From Zoogloeaceae bacterium G21618-S1 (GTDB lineage: Bacteria; Pseudomonadota; Gammaproteobacteria; Burkholderiales; Rhodocyclaceae): a DNA stretch of 64,000 nucleotides. This document shows, in pieces, positions 1 to 9,067 of the stretch (the first letter of the stretch is position 1; every line of letters starts with the position of its first letter). The notes beneath the pieces are model-generated. The model did no database searches. It saw nothing but the letters and a program-made list of their open reading frames with translations, and was not told the DNA's origin. Location of the stretch: assembly GCA_027214125.1 (NCBI GenBank), contig JAPWHF010000008.1, forward strand, positions 223,225-287,224, written 5' to 3'. Both the position numbers and the translations under genes were made by a program.

Positions 1-54
1 GCCGCTGCAGCCGGCGCCGTGATGCCGTGGGTGATGATGTACTTCGTCTGGTAA
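1..54 (+). CDS. C-terminal end of an upstream membrane protein (partial)
   Basis: Frame 1 is open from the window edge to a TAA at 52-54 and encodes a hydrophobic tail ending in VMPWVMMYFVW, which would fit a last membrane segment. Only 17 residues are visible, so the family cannot be named. Its position ahead of a siderophore receptor would suit a PepSY-type or other iron-reduction membrane protein, but that is a guess. Confidence 0.35.
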   Translation, partial: AAAAGAVMPWVMMYFVW

Positions 55-76
55 TTATTGATCCATCGCAATTTTG

Positions 77-96
77 TTGCGAACGATTCGCATTTG
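77..96. promoter_or_regulatory. candidate Fur box
   Basis: TTGCGAACGATTCGCATTTG resembles the Fur consensus GATAATGATAATCATTATC, with a GCGAA/TTCGC inverted core and an AT-rich flank. It lies about 130 bp before the start of a TonB-dependent siderophore receptor, a typical Fur target. Prediction by eye only. Confidence 0.4.
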
Positions 97-223
97 CGTT
101 AAAGTTCGCATCCGATGGCGCCCCCCAAATGGCCGCCATCGCCTACAACACTTCAGTGATCGGATCAGCCCGCCACCCGCGCGAAGCCGGGAAGCCAGCC
201 ACATCCCCAACAAGGAAATCGGC

Positions 224-2371
224 ATGCTTCCCGTCAACACCCGCCCGGCGCGCACCGGCGCGATTGCCATCGCGCTCGCCGCCCCGCTCCCCCTGTTTGC
301 CCAAACCGGCACCGCCCCCACACAGGTGCTGCCCACGGTCGAAGTCAGCGAAACGAATCCGCGCGACACGCAAAGCTACCAGGGCGGCACGACCCGGCTC
401 GGCAAGCTCGACCAACTGCCCAAGGACGTTCCGCAAGGCATCACCATCATCAGCGACAAGCTGCTCTTCGAGACCAACGCCGACACGCTCAAGGACGCGG
501 TGCGCCATGTCTCGGGCCTGACCTTCAATGCGGGCGAAGGTGGCCGCATCGGCGACAACATGACGCTGCGCGGCTTCTATTCCTTTGGTGACCTGTACCT
601 CGACGGCATCCGCGATGTGGCGCAGTACAACCGTGAAACCTTCGACATCGAGCAGCTCGAAGTGCTGCGCGGCTCGGCCGCGATGCTGTTTGGCCGCGGC
701 CAGGCCGGCGGCGTGATCAACCGCGTCAGCAAGCCGCCTCGCCTGGTCGACCGGACCACGCTGACCACCACCGTCGGCACGCAAGACTACGGACGGGTGA
801 TTGCCGACATGAACAAGGTCACCGGCCAGGACGCCGCGTTGCGCGTCAATCTCATGAAAACCGAGGGCGGCAGCACCCGCGACGATGTGCAGACCAACCG
901 CGAGGGCATCGCCCCGAGCTTCCGCTGGGGCATTGGCACCACCGACGAATTCTCGGTGGGCGCGCTCTACCTCAAGACACGCAACACGCCGGACTACGGC
1001 GTGCCCTTCTACAAGAACCGGCCGCTGGACGTCAGCGGCGACACCTTCTACGGCACCACCTCGGACTACGAAGACAACGAAACCACCCTGCTCACCGGCA
1101 GCTGGAAGCATCGCGTTTCCAGCGACACCGTCATCCGCAGCCTGATCCGCGCAGCCGACTACCAGCGCGATGTGTGGCTGACCGCACCGCGCCTGCAAAA
1201 CCCGACCGATGCCACCGTGGCAGACGGCACGGCAGTGGTCCGCCGCAGCGGCAACCACCGCGGCGGCGAAGAGCACACGCTCACCGTGCAATCGGATCTG
1301 AGCACAAAATTCGCCACCGGCGCACTCAAGCACGAAGTACTCGGCGGGGTCGAGTTTCTCAAGGAGCGCGCCGCGCGCTGGACCTACCGACTGGCGAGCG
1401 GCGAAACGGCTCCAGTGACCACCGTCGGCAACCCGAACAGCAGCCCGGCCATGCCGGCCTCCTATGGCAACACCGAGAAGCTCTCACGTTCGAGCTATAG
1501 CGGTGACACCGTCAGCGTGTTCGCGCAGGACGCGATCGAGTTCCTGCCCGGCTGGAAAGTCCTGCTCGGCATCCGTCACGACAAGATGAACGCCGACTAC
1601 AGCAACGGCGCAGTGGTCGACTACGGCGAAAACAGCTATCGCAGCAGCCTGTCATTCCAGCCCGACGACACGCAGCACTACTACCTGTCGTGGACCGACT
1701 CGTTCAACCCCACGGCCGACCTCTACCAGTTCAGCACCACCACCGAGACCTATCCGGCCGAGCGCAGCCGCAGCCTCGAACTGGGCGCCAAGTGGGATCT
1801 CTACGAAGGCGACCTGTCGCTGCGCGCCGCGGTCTATCGCGCCGAGAAGGACTGGGAGCGCAACACCGACATCGAAACCGCCAGCACCAACGCACTGCTG
1901 TCGAAAAAACGCCACACCAACGGCATCGAGCTCGAAGCCGCCGGGCGCATCACCTCGCGTTGGGAGGTGTTTTTCGGCTGGACCGCGATGGACGCCAAGG
2001 TCGATGAGGCGGCGCCAGGGCGCAATCCCAACATCGCCGGCATGCGACCGCGCAACACGCCACCCTTCGCCTGGAACCTGTGGACCACCTACAAACTCGA
2101 CGCCCACTGGAAGATCGGCGGCGGCATTGAAGCCAAGGGGCCGCGCCTGGCCTACGGCGTGGGCGGCAGCAATCCGATCACGCCCAACGTCGCACCGGGC
2201 TACCGCCGGGTGGACGCCATGGTGGCCTACGAAATGCCCAAGTACACGCTCAAGGCCAACCTGCTCAACGTGTTCGACACGCTGTACTACAGCTCGGTGT
2301 ACGAAAACGGTGGCCACGCCGTGCCCGGCACCGGTCGCGCCCTGCAGCTGACCGCCGAAGTCCAGTTCTGA
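224..2371 (+). CDS. TonB-dependent siderophore receptor, Fiu-like
   Basis: Outer-membrane receptor predicted to import ferric siderophores (catecholate type by resemblance to Fiu) using TonB energy. The ATG at 224 has AAGGAAA just upstream and opens a signal peptide (AIAIALAAPLPLFAQ). A TonB-box-like VLPTVEV segment follows, then a plug domain (LPKDVPQGITIIS, TLRGF, YLDGIRDVAQYNRETFDIEQ, LRGSAAMLFGRGQAGGVIN) and a long beta-barrel ending in the aromatic residue F (LTAEVQF). At 715 residues it is of normal receptor length. A piuC-type hydroxylase gene follows 53 bp downstream, the same pairing as fiu-ybiX in E. coli and piuA-piuC in Pseudomonas. Likely iron-repressed through the upstream Fur-like site. 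Exact ligand unknown. Confidence 0.93.
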   Translation: MLPVNTRPARTGAIAIALAAPLPLFAQTGTAPTQVLPTVEVSETNPRDTQSYQGGTTRLGKLDQLPKDVPQGITIISDKLLFETNADTLKDAVRHVSGLTFNAGEGGRIGDNMTLRGFYSFGDLYLDGIRDVAQYNRETFDIEQLEVLRGSAAMLFGRGQAGGVINRVSKPPRLVDRTTLTTTVGTQDYGRVIADMNKVTGQDAALRVNLMKTEGGSTRDDVQTNREGIAPSFRWGIGTTDEFSVGALYLKTRNTPDYGVPFYKNRPLDVSGDTFYGTTSDYEDNETTLLTGSWKHRVSSDTVIRSLIRAADYQRDVWLTAPRLQNPTDATVADGTAVVRRSGNHRGGEEHTLTVQSDLSTKFATGALKHEVLGGVEFLKERAARWTYRLASGETAPVTTVGNPNSSPAMPASYGNTEKLSRSSYSGDTVSVFAQDAIEFLPGWKVLLGIRHDKMNADYSNGAVVDYGENSYRSSLSFQPDDTQHYYLSWTDSFNPTADLYQFSTTTETYPAERSRSLELGAKWDLYEGDLSLRAAVYRAEKDWERNTDIETASTNALLSKKRHTNGIELEAAGRITSRWEVFFGWTAMDAKVDEAAPGRNPNIAGMRPRNTPPFAWNLWTTYKLDAHWKIGGGIEAKGPRLAYGVGGSNPITPNVAPGYRRVDAMVAYEMPKYTLKANLLNVFDTLYYSSVYENGGHAVPGTGRALQLTAEVQF

Positions 2372-2424
2372 TCCCCCGAGGGCGGTCGCCGACGCGACCG
2401 CCCGCCCAACTTGCGAGCCACTGC

Positions 2425-3114
2425 ATGCTCTTGCATCTTCCCGACATCCTCGACCGCGATACCGTCGCGCACTGCCGTCAATTGTTCGAAGCCGCCGACT
2501 GGGTCGACGGCGCACTCACCGCCGGCCGCCAGTCGGCCCAGGTCAAATCCAACCTGCAGCTGCCCGAACACGCTACGCAAATCGATGAATTGCGCCAGAT
2601 CGTGCTCGACGGCCTGTCACGCAGAGCCCAATTTTTTTCCGCCGCGCTGCCCCAGCGCATCCTGCCGCCGCTGTTCAACTGCTACCGCGACCAGAGCAAC
2701 CACTTCGGCCAACATGTGGACAACGCGGTGCGCAGCCCGGCCGGCAGTGCCGAGCAAGTGCGTACCGACCTGTCGGCCACGCTGTTCTTCAGCGACCCAG
2801 GCGAATACGACGGCGGCGAACTGGTGATCGAAGACACCTTCGGCACCCAGCAGATCAAGCTACCCGCCGGCCATCTGGTGCTCTACCCCTCATCCAGCCT
2901 GCATTGCGTCACCCCTGTTACTCGCGGCACGCGCCTGGGCTCATTCATGTGGATGCAGAGCATGGTGCGCGAAACCGAGCGCCGCCGCCTGCTCTACGAA
3001 ATGGACCTGGCCATCACCGGTCTGCGCCAGTGCTCGCTCGCCGCCGACACCCCCGAGGTCGTCCGCCTCACCGCCTGCTATCACAATCTGCTACGCATGT
3101 GGGCGCAGGTCTGA
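2425..3114 (+). CDS. piuC: PKHD-type Fe(II)/2-oxoglutarate hydroxylase PiuC/YbiX
   Basis: 229-residue member of the Fe2+-dependent PKHD hydroxylase family, about the usual 225-residue length. The HxD pair is in HFGQHVDNAVR, the distal histidine in SLHCVTPVTRGTR, and the arginine just after it fits the 2-oxoglutarate ligand. Co-oriented and probably co-transcribed with the siderophore receptor. The substrate of this family is not established; a role in iron-siderophore handling is inferred from the conserved neighbourhood. Confidence 0.92.
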   Translation: MLLHLPDILDRDTVAHCRQLFEAADWVDGALTAGRQSAQVKSNLQLPEHATQIDELRQIVLDGLSRRAQFFSAALPQRILPPLFNCYRDQSNHFGQHVDNAVRSPAGSAEQVRTDLSATLFFSDPGEYDGGELVIEDTFGTQQIKLPAGHLVLYPSSSLHCVTPVTRGTRLGSFMWMQSMVRETERRRLLYEMDLAITGLRQCSLAADTPEVVRLTACYHNLLRMWAQV

Positions 3115-3248
3115 CCCATCCGATTTCGCGACGCATCCATGTCGCACGCCACCCGCAGCCTTCGCCTCGCCATGCGCGCCCCGGCGTGAAGGCACACCTG
3201 TCAAAAACCGCCTAAAATGCCGGCCAACACGACTCTCGGACGCATGGC

Positions 3249-3737
3249 ATGGAAAAGTTTTTCGAACGCACGATGTACGCCTCTCGCTGGCTGCTTGCGC
3301 CCATCTACCTGGGCCTCAGCCTCGCGCTGCTGGCGCTGGGCCTGAAGTTTTTCCAGGAGGTCTTTCACGTCCTGCCGCATGTCTTCGACACCGCCGAAAC
3401 CGACCTCATCCTGCTGGTGCTGTCGCTGATCGACATGGCGCTGGTTGGTGGTCTGCTGGTGATGGTGATGTTCTCCGGCTACGAAAACTTTGTTTCGCAG
3501 CTCGACATCGGCGATGAGGCCGAGAAGCTCAACTGGCTCGGCAAGATGGACTCGTCGAGCCTCAAGAACAAGGTGGCAGCGTCGATCGTAGCGATCTCCT
3601 CGATCCACCTGCTCAAGGTATTCATGAACGCCAGCAACCTCGATAACGAGAAGCTGCTGTGGTACGTCGTCATCCACCTGACTTTTGTCGTCTCGGCCTT
3701 CGCCATGGGCTATCTCGACAAGATCACCCGCCACTGA
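3249..3737 (+). CDS. UPF0114 (YqhA/TIGR00645) inner-membrane protein
   Basis: 162 residues with about four hydrophobic segments. Recognisable family pattern: N-terminal [20 protein letters not shown], then [20 protein letters not shown], and the helix region [16 protein letters not shown]. The family is widespread and has no firmly established function. The stop codon overlaps the next ATG (TGATG at 3735-3739), so it is translationally coupled to the following small gene. Confidence 0.9.
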   Translation: MEKFFERTMYASRWLLAPIYLGLSLALLALGLKFFQEVFHVLPHVFDTAETDLILLVLSLIDMALVGGLLVMVMFSGYENFVSQLDIGDEAEKLNWLGKMDSSSLKNKVAASIVAISSIHLLKVFMNASNLDNEKLLWYVVIHLTFVVSAFAMGYLDKITRH

Positions 3738-3970
3738 TGCCGACGACCGCCTTCCGCCAAGCTCCCCTGCGCCACGTCGATGACGCGCAGGCACTGGTGA
3801 CGGCGGTCAGTGGCGAACTCGACGCCCGCCAGCTCAGCCTGCGCCCCCCGCCGCCCATCCCCGACACCTGCTGCGGCCGCGGCTGCAACGGCTGCGTGTG
3901 GGAAGGCTATTTCAACGCCCTGGTGTATTGGCGCGACGACGCCTGCACCCTGATCGAGAGCCACGCCTGA
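3737..3970 (+). CDS. small Cys-rich oxidoreductase-like domain protein
   Basis: 77 residues. The C-terminal half carries PPPPIPDTCCGRGCNGCVWE followed by YFNALVYW, the signature of the 'oxidoreductase-like' N-terminal domain family (Pfam PF09791). The four clustered cysteines suggest metal binding or redox activity; the function is unknown. Starts in a TGATG overlap with the UPF0114 gene and ends in another TGATG overlap with the TPR gene, so the three form a tight operon. Confidence 0.85.
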   Translation: MPTTAFRQAPLRHVDDAQALVTAVSGELDARQLSLRPPPPIPDTCCGRGCNGCVWEGYFNALVYWRDDACTLIESHA

Positions 3971-4431
3971 TGCCCACTCTACTCGCCGAAGCCGAAGCCG
4001 CCGCCGAGCGCGGCGACCACACCACCGCCCTGCGCCTGCTCAAAGCCGCCGCGGCCGAGGCACCGGCGAACACCGCCATCGCCTATCGCCTCGGCGCCGA
4101 ATACGCGCACCTCGAACTCTTCGACTCGGCCGAAGCCGAAATGGCACGTGCGCTGGCCGGCGAGCAGGATCATCCCGTCGCCCGGTTTCATCTGGGCTTG
4201 CTGCAAATTACGCGCGGACGTTTCGAAGACGCGCTACAGACCTGGCAGCCACTGGATGCGCTCCCCGACACCCACGCGCTGCGCCGCTACAAGCAGGGCT
4301 TCGAACACCTGGCGAATGACGCCTTTGCCCCGGCGAGAGAACGTCTGGAAGCCGGTCTGGCCACCTCGGGCAGCGCCCCCGCGCTCGACCGCGACATGCG
4401 CCGTTTGCTCGCCAGCCTGCCGCCGGATTGA
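3970..4431 (+). CDS. TPR-repeat protein
   Basis: 153 residues made of helical repeats with tetratricopeptide spacing: AEAAAERGDHTTALRLLKAA, then AYRLGAEYAHLELFDSAEAE and RFHLGLLQITRGRFEDALQT. No signal peptide, so probably cytoplasmic. The ATG overlaps the previous stop by one base. Specific partner unknown. Confidence 0.8.
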   Translation: MPTLLAEAEAAAERGDHTTALRLLKAAAAEAPANTAIAYRLGAEYAHLELFDSAEAEMARALAGEQDHPVARFHLGLLQITRGRFEDALQTWQPLDALPDTHALRRYKQGFEHLANDAFAPARERLEAGLATSGSAPALDRDMRRLLASLPPD

Positions 4432-4452
4432 TCCCCGCGGCAGGCCGGTGCA

Positions 4453-5832
4453 TCAGGCCGGATCGAAAATCCGACCCGGATTGAGCAACTGTTTGGGATC
4501 AAGCGCCTGCTTGAGCGCGCGCATCACCGCGATCTCGCCCTCGCTGCGGCAATAGCCCAGCCAGGCGCGTTTTTCGGCACCGATGCCATGCTCGGCCGAG
4601 ACCGAGCCATGACGACTTTTCAGTGGCGCATACACGGCCTCGTCGCACACCGCATGCTCGGCGCCGTCCACGCCGGGCTGAACGAACAGGTGCAGATTGC
4701 CGTCCGCCATGTGCCCAAAAACAATGCAACGCGCGTCCGGCCACTCAGCCGCGATGTTGGCGCGCATTTCGGTCACATAGCTCGTCATTTCCCGGATCGG
4801 CAGGCTCACGTCGTACAGGAACGTGGTACGCCCATGCAGCATCGCTTCGAAGTCCTCACGCACCTCCCATAGCGCCCGGCGCTCGCTCTCGGACTTGGGT
4901 ATCACCGCATCGACGATCAAGCCCGCTTCGAAGGCGGCTTCGAGCAGCGTCTCGAACCGCGCGGTATCGGCCACCGCATCTGCACCCTCGGCCTGCAGCA
5001 TCACGTAGAACGGATAGTCCCGATCCATCGGCGCGCGGTGCCCGCCCGGCTCAGTGGCCGCCTGAAAGTAGTCGTTCCACATCACCTCATATGCACTCAG
5101 CGTGCCGGCCAGATCGCGTTGCATGCGCGACAACAGCTCGGTCACCTGATCGAAGCTGTCGAGCGCCACCAGCGCCGCATTGCAACTGGTGGGCAACGGA
5201 TGCAAGCGCAGTACCACGCGGGTCACGATGCCCAGCGTCCCCTCGGTGCCGATCATCAGTTGCTTGAGGTCGTAGCCGGCATTGTTCTTGAGCATCTGGT
5301 TCATGCTCGACAACACCGTGCCGTCGGCCAGCACCGCCTCCAGCCCAAGCACCAGCGCACGCATCATGCCGTAGCGCAGCACATTGATACCGCCGGCGTT
5401 GGTCGCCACATTACCGCCGATGGTGCAACTGCCGCGCGCGCCCAGATCCAGCGCAAACAGCAGATCCTGCGCCCGCGCCGCCTCCTGCATCGCCTGCAGC
5501 GTCACGCCGGCCTGCACCGTGGCCGTGCCACCGACCGGGTCGATGGACTCAATCGCGTTCATCCGCTCGAGCGACAGAATCAGCTCTTCCTCCGACGCCA
5601 CCGCACCCTGCACACAGCCCGTCAGTCCGCCCTGCGTCACCACGGGCTGATCAAAGCGGTGGCAGATCGCCAGCGCGACGCTCACCTCTTCTGTCGTCCG
5701 CGGGCGCAGCACCGCCATCGCACGGGTCGGCGAAGCATCCCAGTAACTGGTCGCGCGCGCCGCGACTGCCTCACCATGCACAACCACGTCTTCACCGAGC
5801 GCGTCGATCAAGGCTCGCAATACATCACCCAT
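4453..5832 (-). CDS. FAD-linked oxidase, GlcD/D-2-hydroxyacid dehydrogenase family
   Basis: 459-residue flavoprotein of the FAD-binding-4/FAD-oxidase-C family, which oxidises 2-hydroxy acids such as glycolate, D-lactate or D-2-hydroxyglutarate. The FAD-binding part shows PVVTQGGLTG and GSCTIGGNVATNAGGINVLR; the C-terminal domain shows SVSAEHGIG and ends LNPGRIFDPA. I chose the ATG at 5832 because a GGAGG precedes it; an in-frame ATG 36 bases upstream lacks support. A GntR/FadR regulator is transcribed divergently 92 bp away and probably controls it, perhaps in response to the hydroxy acid. No GlcE/GlcF partner is adjacent, so glycolate oxidase is less likely than a stand-alone dehydrogenase. 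Confidence 0.88.
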   Translation of the reverse strand: MGDVLRALIDALGEDVVVHGEAVAARATSYWDASPTRAMAVLRPRTTEEVSVALAICHRFDQPVVTQGGLTGCVQGAVASEEELILSLERMNAIESIDPVGGTATVQAGVTLQAMQEAARAQDLLFALDLGARGSCTIGGNVATNAGGINVLRYGMMRALVLGLEAVLADGTVLSSMNQMLKNNAGYDLKQLMIGTEGTLGIVTRVVLRLHPLPTSCNAALVALDSFDQVTELLSRMQRDLAGTLSAYEVMWNDYFQAATEPGGHRAPMDRDYPFYVMLQAEGADAVADTARFETLLEAAFEAGLIVDAVIPKSESERRALWEVREDFEAMLHGRTTFLYDVSLPIREMTSYVTEMRANIAAEWPDARCIVFGHMADGNLHLFVQPGVDGAEHAVCDEAVYAPLKSRHGSVSAEHGIGAEKRAWLGYCRSEGEIAVMRALKQALDPKQLLNPGRIFDPA

Positions 5833-5924
5833 TGCCCACTTCCTCCACTTCCCGCGCCCGCCGGCCACACCGTGAGCTGGAAATAACTTGTATGATAGGT
5901 CGATTGCGACTTATAACATCAACT

Positions 5925-6665
5925 ATGCACGAACGCCAAGCACCGATCACACCGGCACAGCCGACCGAAACGCCACCCCCCCAGACCCGGGTCGACAATG
6001 CCATCAGGGCGATCACCGACCACATTCATGGTCAGTCACTCAAGGTTGGCGACAAGCTGCCCAGCGAAGCGCGCTTCGCCGAATGGCTCGGCGTCAGCCG
6101 AACCGTCATCCGCGAAGCCTTCAAGTCGCTCTCGGCGATGCGGATCATCGAGATGCGCGCGGGCCGACGCGCCCAAGTGTGCGGTTTTGACGGATCGGTC
6201 ATTGCGCTGTCACTGACCCATGCGCTGCGCACCGAGCAGATTAATCCGCAACAGATGTGGGATGCCCGTCGCGCGGTCGAGACGCGCACCGTCACCCTGG
6301 CCGCCATCCGCCGCAGCGATGCCGAAGCCCGCAGGCTACTTGCCCTGGTGGCACAGATGCATGACTGCGTGGACGATCTGGCGCGAATGACCGAACACGA
6401 CATCGCCTTTCATGTCGCCATCGCCGAGGCCAGTCGAAATCCGCTCTTCCCGGTCCTGGTCGCCGCGCTGACCAGCGCCATGCGCGAAACCAACCCGATG
6501 GTCTGGCGTCAGCGCCGCGACGATGAATCTCGACAGGAGGTGGTGCGAGCCCATGAGGCCATCGCCCAGGCCATTGCCGCCGGCGACCCGGAAGCCGCCT
6601 GCAACGCCCTGGCACGACACTTTGACCTGGCGTCGCAAGGCCTGGTCATGGCCGGGTTCAACTAA
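5925..6665 (+). CDS. GntR-family (FadR subfamily) transcriptional regulator
   Basis: 246 residues. N-terminal winged helix with KLPSEARFAEWLGVSRTVIR at about residues 45-64, followed by an all-helical FCD ligand domain (EHDIAFHVAIAEASRNPLF). Divergent from the flavoprotein gene, so the likely local regulator. An upstream in-frame ATG at 5892 would place the start inside the AT-rich TTGTATGAT...TTATAACATC stretch, which looks more like promoter/operator; I prefer the ATG at 5925, although neither has a strong ribosome-binding site. Confidence 0.87.
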   Translation: MHERQAPITPAQPTETPPPQTRVDNAIRAITDHIHGQSLKVGDKLPSEARFAEWLGVSRTVIREAFKSLSAMRIIEMRAGRRAQVCGFDGSVIALSLTHALRTEQINPQQMWDARRAVETRTVTLAAIRRSDAEARRLLALVAQMHDCVDDLARMTEHDIAFHVAIAEASRNPLFPVLVAALTSAMRETNPMVWRQRRDDESRQEVVRAHEAIAQAIAAGDPEAACNALARHFDLASQGLVMAGFN

Positions 6666-6697
6666 AGACATCCTGGGCCAAGTGTCACGCCGATGTC

Positions 6698-7306
6698 TCA
6701 CCCAAGAAACACGGGGTCCGAAAACACCAGGGTGCCATCGGCCCGCACCAACAAATTGCCCTCGCTGAGAATGTCAGGCAGCACCTGATACGCTTCGACA
6801 AACGCTGCCAGCGCAAGCAGGGCATCAAGCAGCGAACCAGAAATGTCCGGCGGCGGCGACTGAAGCAGCGAGAAAAACGCCATCCGCCCCATGTCCGCGC
6901 CGAGATTGGCCCACTGCCGACACGATGCCCAATAAGCATCAGTCAGAGCGGCTGCGGCGCATGCCGCAGGTGTCTCCGGGCGGATCGGATACAAGCGCTC
7001 CATTTCGATCAGATGCAGCAGATTTCCGGTGGAGGCGCGGCCGATGACGCCATGATCAGCAAACACGATCGGGAAATGCAGGCCGGTCGGGCGGTCATCG
7101 GCGGTGTAGTAGAAATGATCCGCCGGTGAGCTGACGACTTTCAACACCCGCTCGCCATCGCGCTTGGCGAGCACGATGCTGTACTCGCCGCGACCAATTT
7201 CGATAAGACCATCGAGCATGGGGTGCGGCGGCACCGGGTCGGCAAAGAGCATGTCGGCACGGCCGAAGCGCTCACGCGCGCTGACCATACCCGATTCGCA
7301 GGACAT
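6698..7306 (-). CDS. uncharacterised protein-kinase-fold-like protein
   Basis: 202 residues, no family confidently named. The N-terminal part has a nucleotide-loop-like IEIGRGEYSIVLAKRDGERV followed by LKVV (candidate ATP-binding lysine). Near the C-terminus DILSEGNLLVRADGTLVFSD resembles the catalytic D-x-x-x-x-N loop and a degenerate DFG (SDP). This suggests a divergent or minimal kinase-like fold; activity is uncertain. It lies 9 bp after fabI on the same strand, so the two are probably co-transcribed. An internal ATG at about residue 19 is an alternative start. Confidence 0.65.
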   Translation of the reverse strand: MSCESGMVSARERFGRADMLFADPVPPHPMLDGLIEIGRGEYSIVLAKRDGERVLKVVSSPADHFYYTADDRPTGLHFPIVFADHGVIGRASTGNLLHLIEMERLYPIRPETPAACAAAALTDAYWASCRQWANLGADMGRMAFFSLLQSPPPDISGSLLDALLALAAFVEAYQVLPDILSEGNLLVRADGTLVFSDPVFLG

Positions 7307-7315
7307 GCGAAAAGT

Positions 7316-8095
7316 CTAGCCGACGATGTTGTATCCCGCGTCGACAAAGTGAATGCCACCGGTAATCAGGCGCCCTGCGTCCGACACCAGAAAGGCGGTC
7401 AGCGCGCCAATGTCCTCGGGAGTAACCAACGAGTGCATGGGCGCGCGCTCGATGGCCGAGGCCATCAGGTCATCGAAGCGCGCGATGCCCGAAGCGGCGC
7501 GGGTCATCAGCGGGCCGGGTGACACGGCATTCACGCGGATGTTCTTCGGCCCCAGTTCGCATGCCATGTAGCGGGTGGCCGCTTCGAGCGCCGCCTTGCA
7601 CAAGCCCATCACGCCGTAGTTGGCGATAACTTTTTCCGAGCCGAGGTAGGTCATGGTGATCAGCGATCCACCGCCCGCCTTTTCCATCAAGGGCTCGACC
7701 ATCTTGGCCATGCGCACAAAGGAATGCGTGGACACATCCATGGCCATCGCAAAACCGTCGGCAGACGTATCAACAACGCGGCCGTGCAGATCGTCCCGCT
7801 TGGCGAAGGCCATGCTGTGGATCGCGAAATCGAGTTTGCCAAAATGCTCAAGAATCTTCGCCTGCACATCCGCCATGGTCTCCGGGCGGGTCACATCAAG
7901 CGCGTAAACGTGCTCCACCCCCAGACGATGCACCACCGGCTCGATGAACGCCCGGGTCTTGTCATTCTGATAGGTCACGATCAGCTTGGCCCCCGCCTCG
8001 ACGCAGGATTCGGCCACGCCGGTCGAGATCGACTTCTCGTTTGCGATACCGGTAATCAGTCCGACTTTTCCACTCAGATCGACAATTGCTTGCAT
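7316..8095 (-). CDS. fabI: enoyl-[acyl-carrier-protein] reductase (NADH), FabI
   Basis: 259-residue short-chain dehydrogenase that reduces trans-2-enoyl-ACP in the last step of fatty-acid elongation. FabI-specific features: LITGIANEKSI replacing the classic glycine-rich loop, SMAFAKRDDLHG, and the active-site run TYLGSEKVIANYGVMGLCKA with the two tyrosines and the lysine spaced as in E. coli FabI. The C-terminus HFVDAGYNIVG is typical. GGAG lies 8 bases before the ATG. Confidence 0.95.
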   Translation of the reverse strand: MQAIVDLSGKVGLITGIANEKSISTGVAESCVEAGAKLIVTYQNDKTRAFIEPVVHRLGVEHVYALDVTRPETMADVQAKILEHFGKLDFAIHSMAFAKRDDLHGRVVDTSADGFAMAMDVSTHSFVRMAKMVEPLMEKAGGGSLITMTYLGSEKVIANYGVMGLCKAALEAATRYMACELGPKNIRVNAVSPGPLMTRAASGIARFDDLMASAIERAPMHSLVTPEDIGALTAFLVSDAGRLITGGIHFVDAGYNIVG

Positions 8096-8260
8096 GATTC
8101 ACGCTCCATTGAGTCAATATTCTGCGTCGCACCAAGTGCGACCGTCCAGCCAATTAGACGGCGAACAGGGGCCAAACCTGAAGAACTTTTTGTGACAAAG
8201 GCTCTGAATTTTTGCGCCGCAGCATCCGTAGACTAGAATGCATCTTACAAGGAGGCGGAA

Positions 8261-8779
8261 ATGAGCCGATCCGAGATTTACGTCTTTCTGGACTTCGATG
8301 GCGTTACCCATCCGCTGCGCGAGGTGGAAGACTTTCGCTGTCTGCCACGTATCGAAACCGTGCTGCGCGAATTCGACGAATGCCGCGTGGTCATCACCTC
8401 CGACTGGCGCACGCTGTTTTCCCTGCGTCGACTGCAGGCCCACTTCTCAGACGACATTCGCGCACGCGTCGTCGGTGTGACCCCGTTCCGGCTACCGGGC
8501 CACAACAGCGACTTCTACGGCCTGCGCGAAGCCGAAGCCCGCCAGTGGCTCGCGGATCACCACGCAGCCGACGCACCCTGGCTAGCCATCGACGACGCGC
8601 CCGGCAACTGGCCGACCCGCGCCCGACTGATCCTCACCGACTTCAAATCCGGCTTCATGGACGAAGACGCCCGACGCATGCGCTCCGTCCTCAAAGCGTT
8701 TCGCGCAGGCGTTGTCCATGACGATGCCCCGCGCCACAACCCGTATTGGAGCCCATCCGGGCTCACGCCGAGCACCTGA
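8261..8779 (+). CDS. HAD-domain protein
   Basis: 172 residues. FLDFDGVTHPL near the N-terminus gives the DxD nucleophile motif of the HAD superfamily, and VVITSDWRT supplies motif II. LAIDDAPGNWP and LILTDFKSGF form the later acidic motif. Resembles the HAD domain described in 'Swiss Army Knife' RNA-repair proteins and related small phosphatases; substrate unknown. A strong AAGGAGGCGG (8249-8258) precedes the ATG. Confidence 0.8.
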   Translation: MSRSEIYVFLDFDGVTHPLREVEDFRCLPRIETVLREFDECRVVITSDWRTLFSLRRLQAHFSDDIRARVVGVTPFRLPGHNSDFYGLREAEARQWLADHHAADAPWLAIDDAPGNWPTRARLILTDFKSGFMDEDARRMRSVLKAFRAGVVHDDAPRHNPYWSPSGLTPST

Positions 8780-9051
8780 CCCAACCCGCAGCGACGCAAC
8801 ACTCCGTTCGCACAGCGGCCAATGGCGGCACACCGGAGCCCCCAGACCAACGCCCCCCGGCTGACCCGACAAACTTACGGGCTCAATGCCCACCGCGTTT
8901 TACCGGCACCCTCCGCTCGCAAGCGACCCTCCCTGAAGCGTCGCACTTTTTTACACTTCCAAAAGCGCTTCGCTTGAAGTGGTTTCAGCAGCAGGTAAAA
9001 AACCCAACAGACTATTTTAATATCAATTGCTTACGAAAGAATTTTAGAATC
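8780..9051. other. intergenic region without a gene
   Basis: No convincing reading frame. The first 160 bases are GC-rich. A weak hairpin (CACTTC...GAAGTG around 8943-8981) and an AT-rich stretch after 8990 lead into the sigma-54 promoter of the PEP-CTERM gene. The AT-rich part is where an enhancer-binding activator would be expected. Confidence 0.5.
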
Positions 9052-9067
9052 TGGCCTGATTTGTGCT
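9052..9067 (+). promoter_or_regulatory. candidate sigma-54 (-24/-12) promoter
   Basis: TGGCCTGATTTGTGCT matches the RpoN consensus TGGCACG-N4-TTGCW at nearly every conserved position, with GG and GC separated by exactly 10 bases. It lies 77 bp before the PEP-CTERM start codon. PEP-CTERM genes are known to be controlled by RpoN with the PrsK/PrsR sensor-activator pair in related bacteria. Confidence 0.7.
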
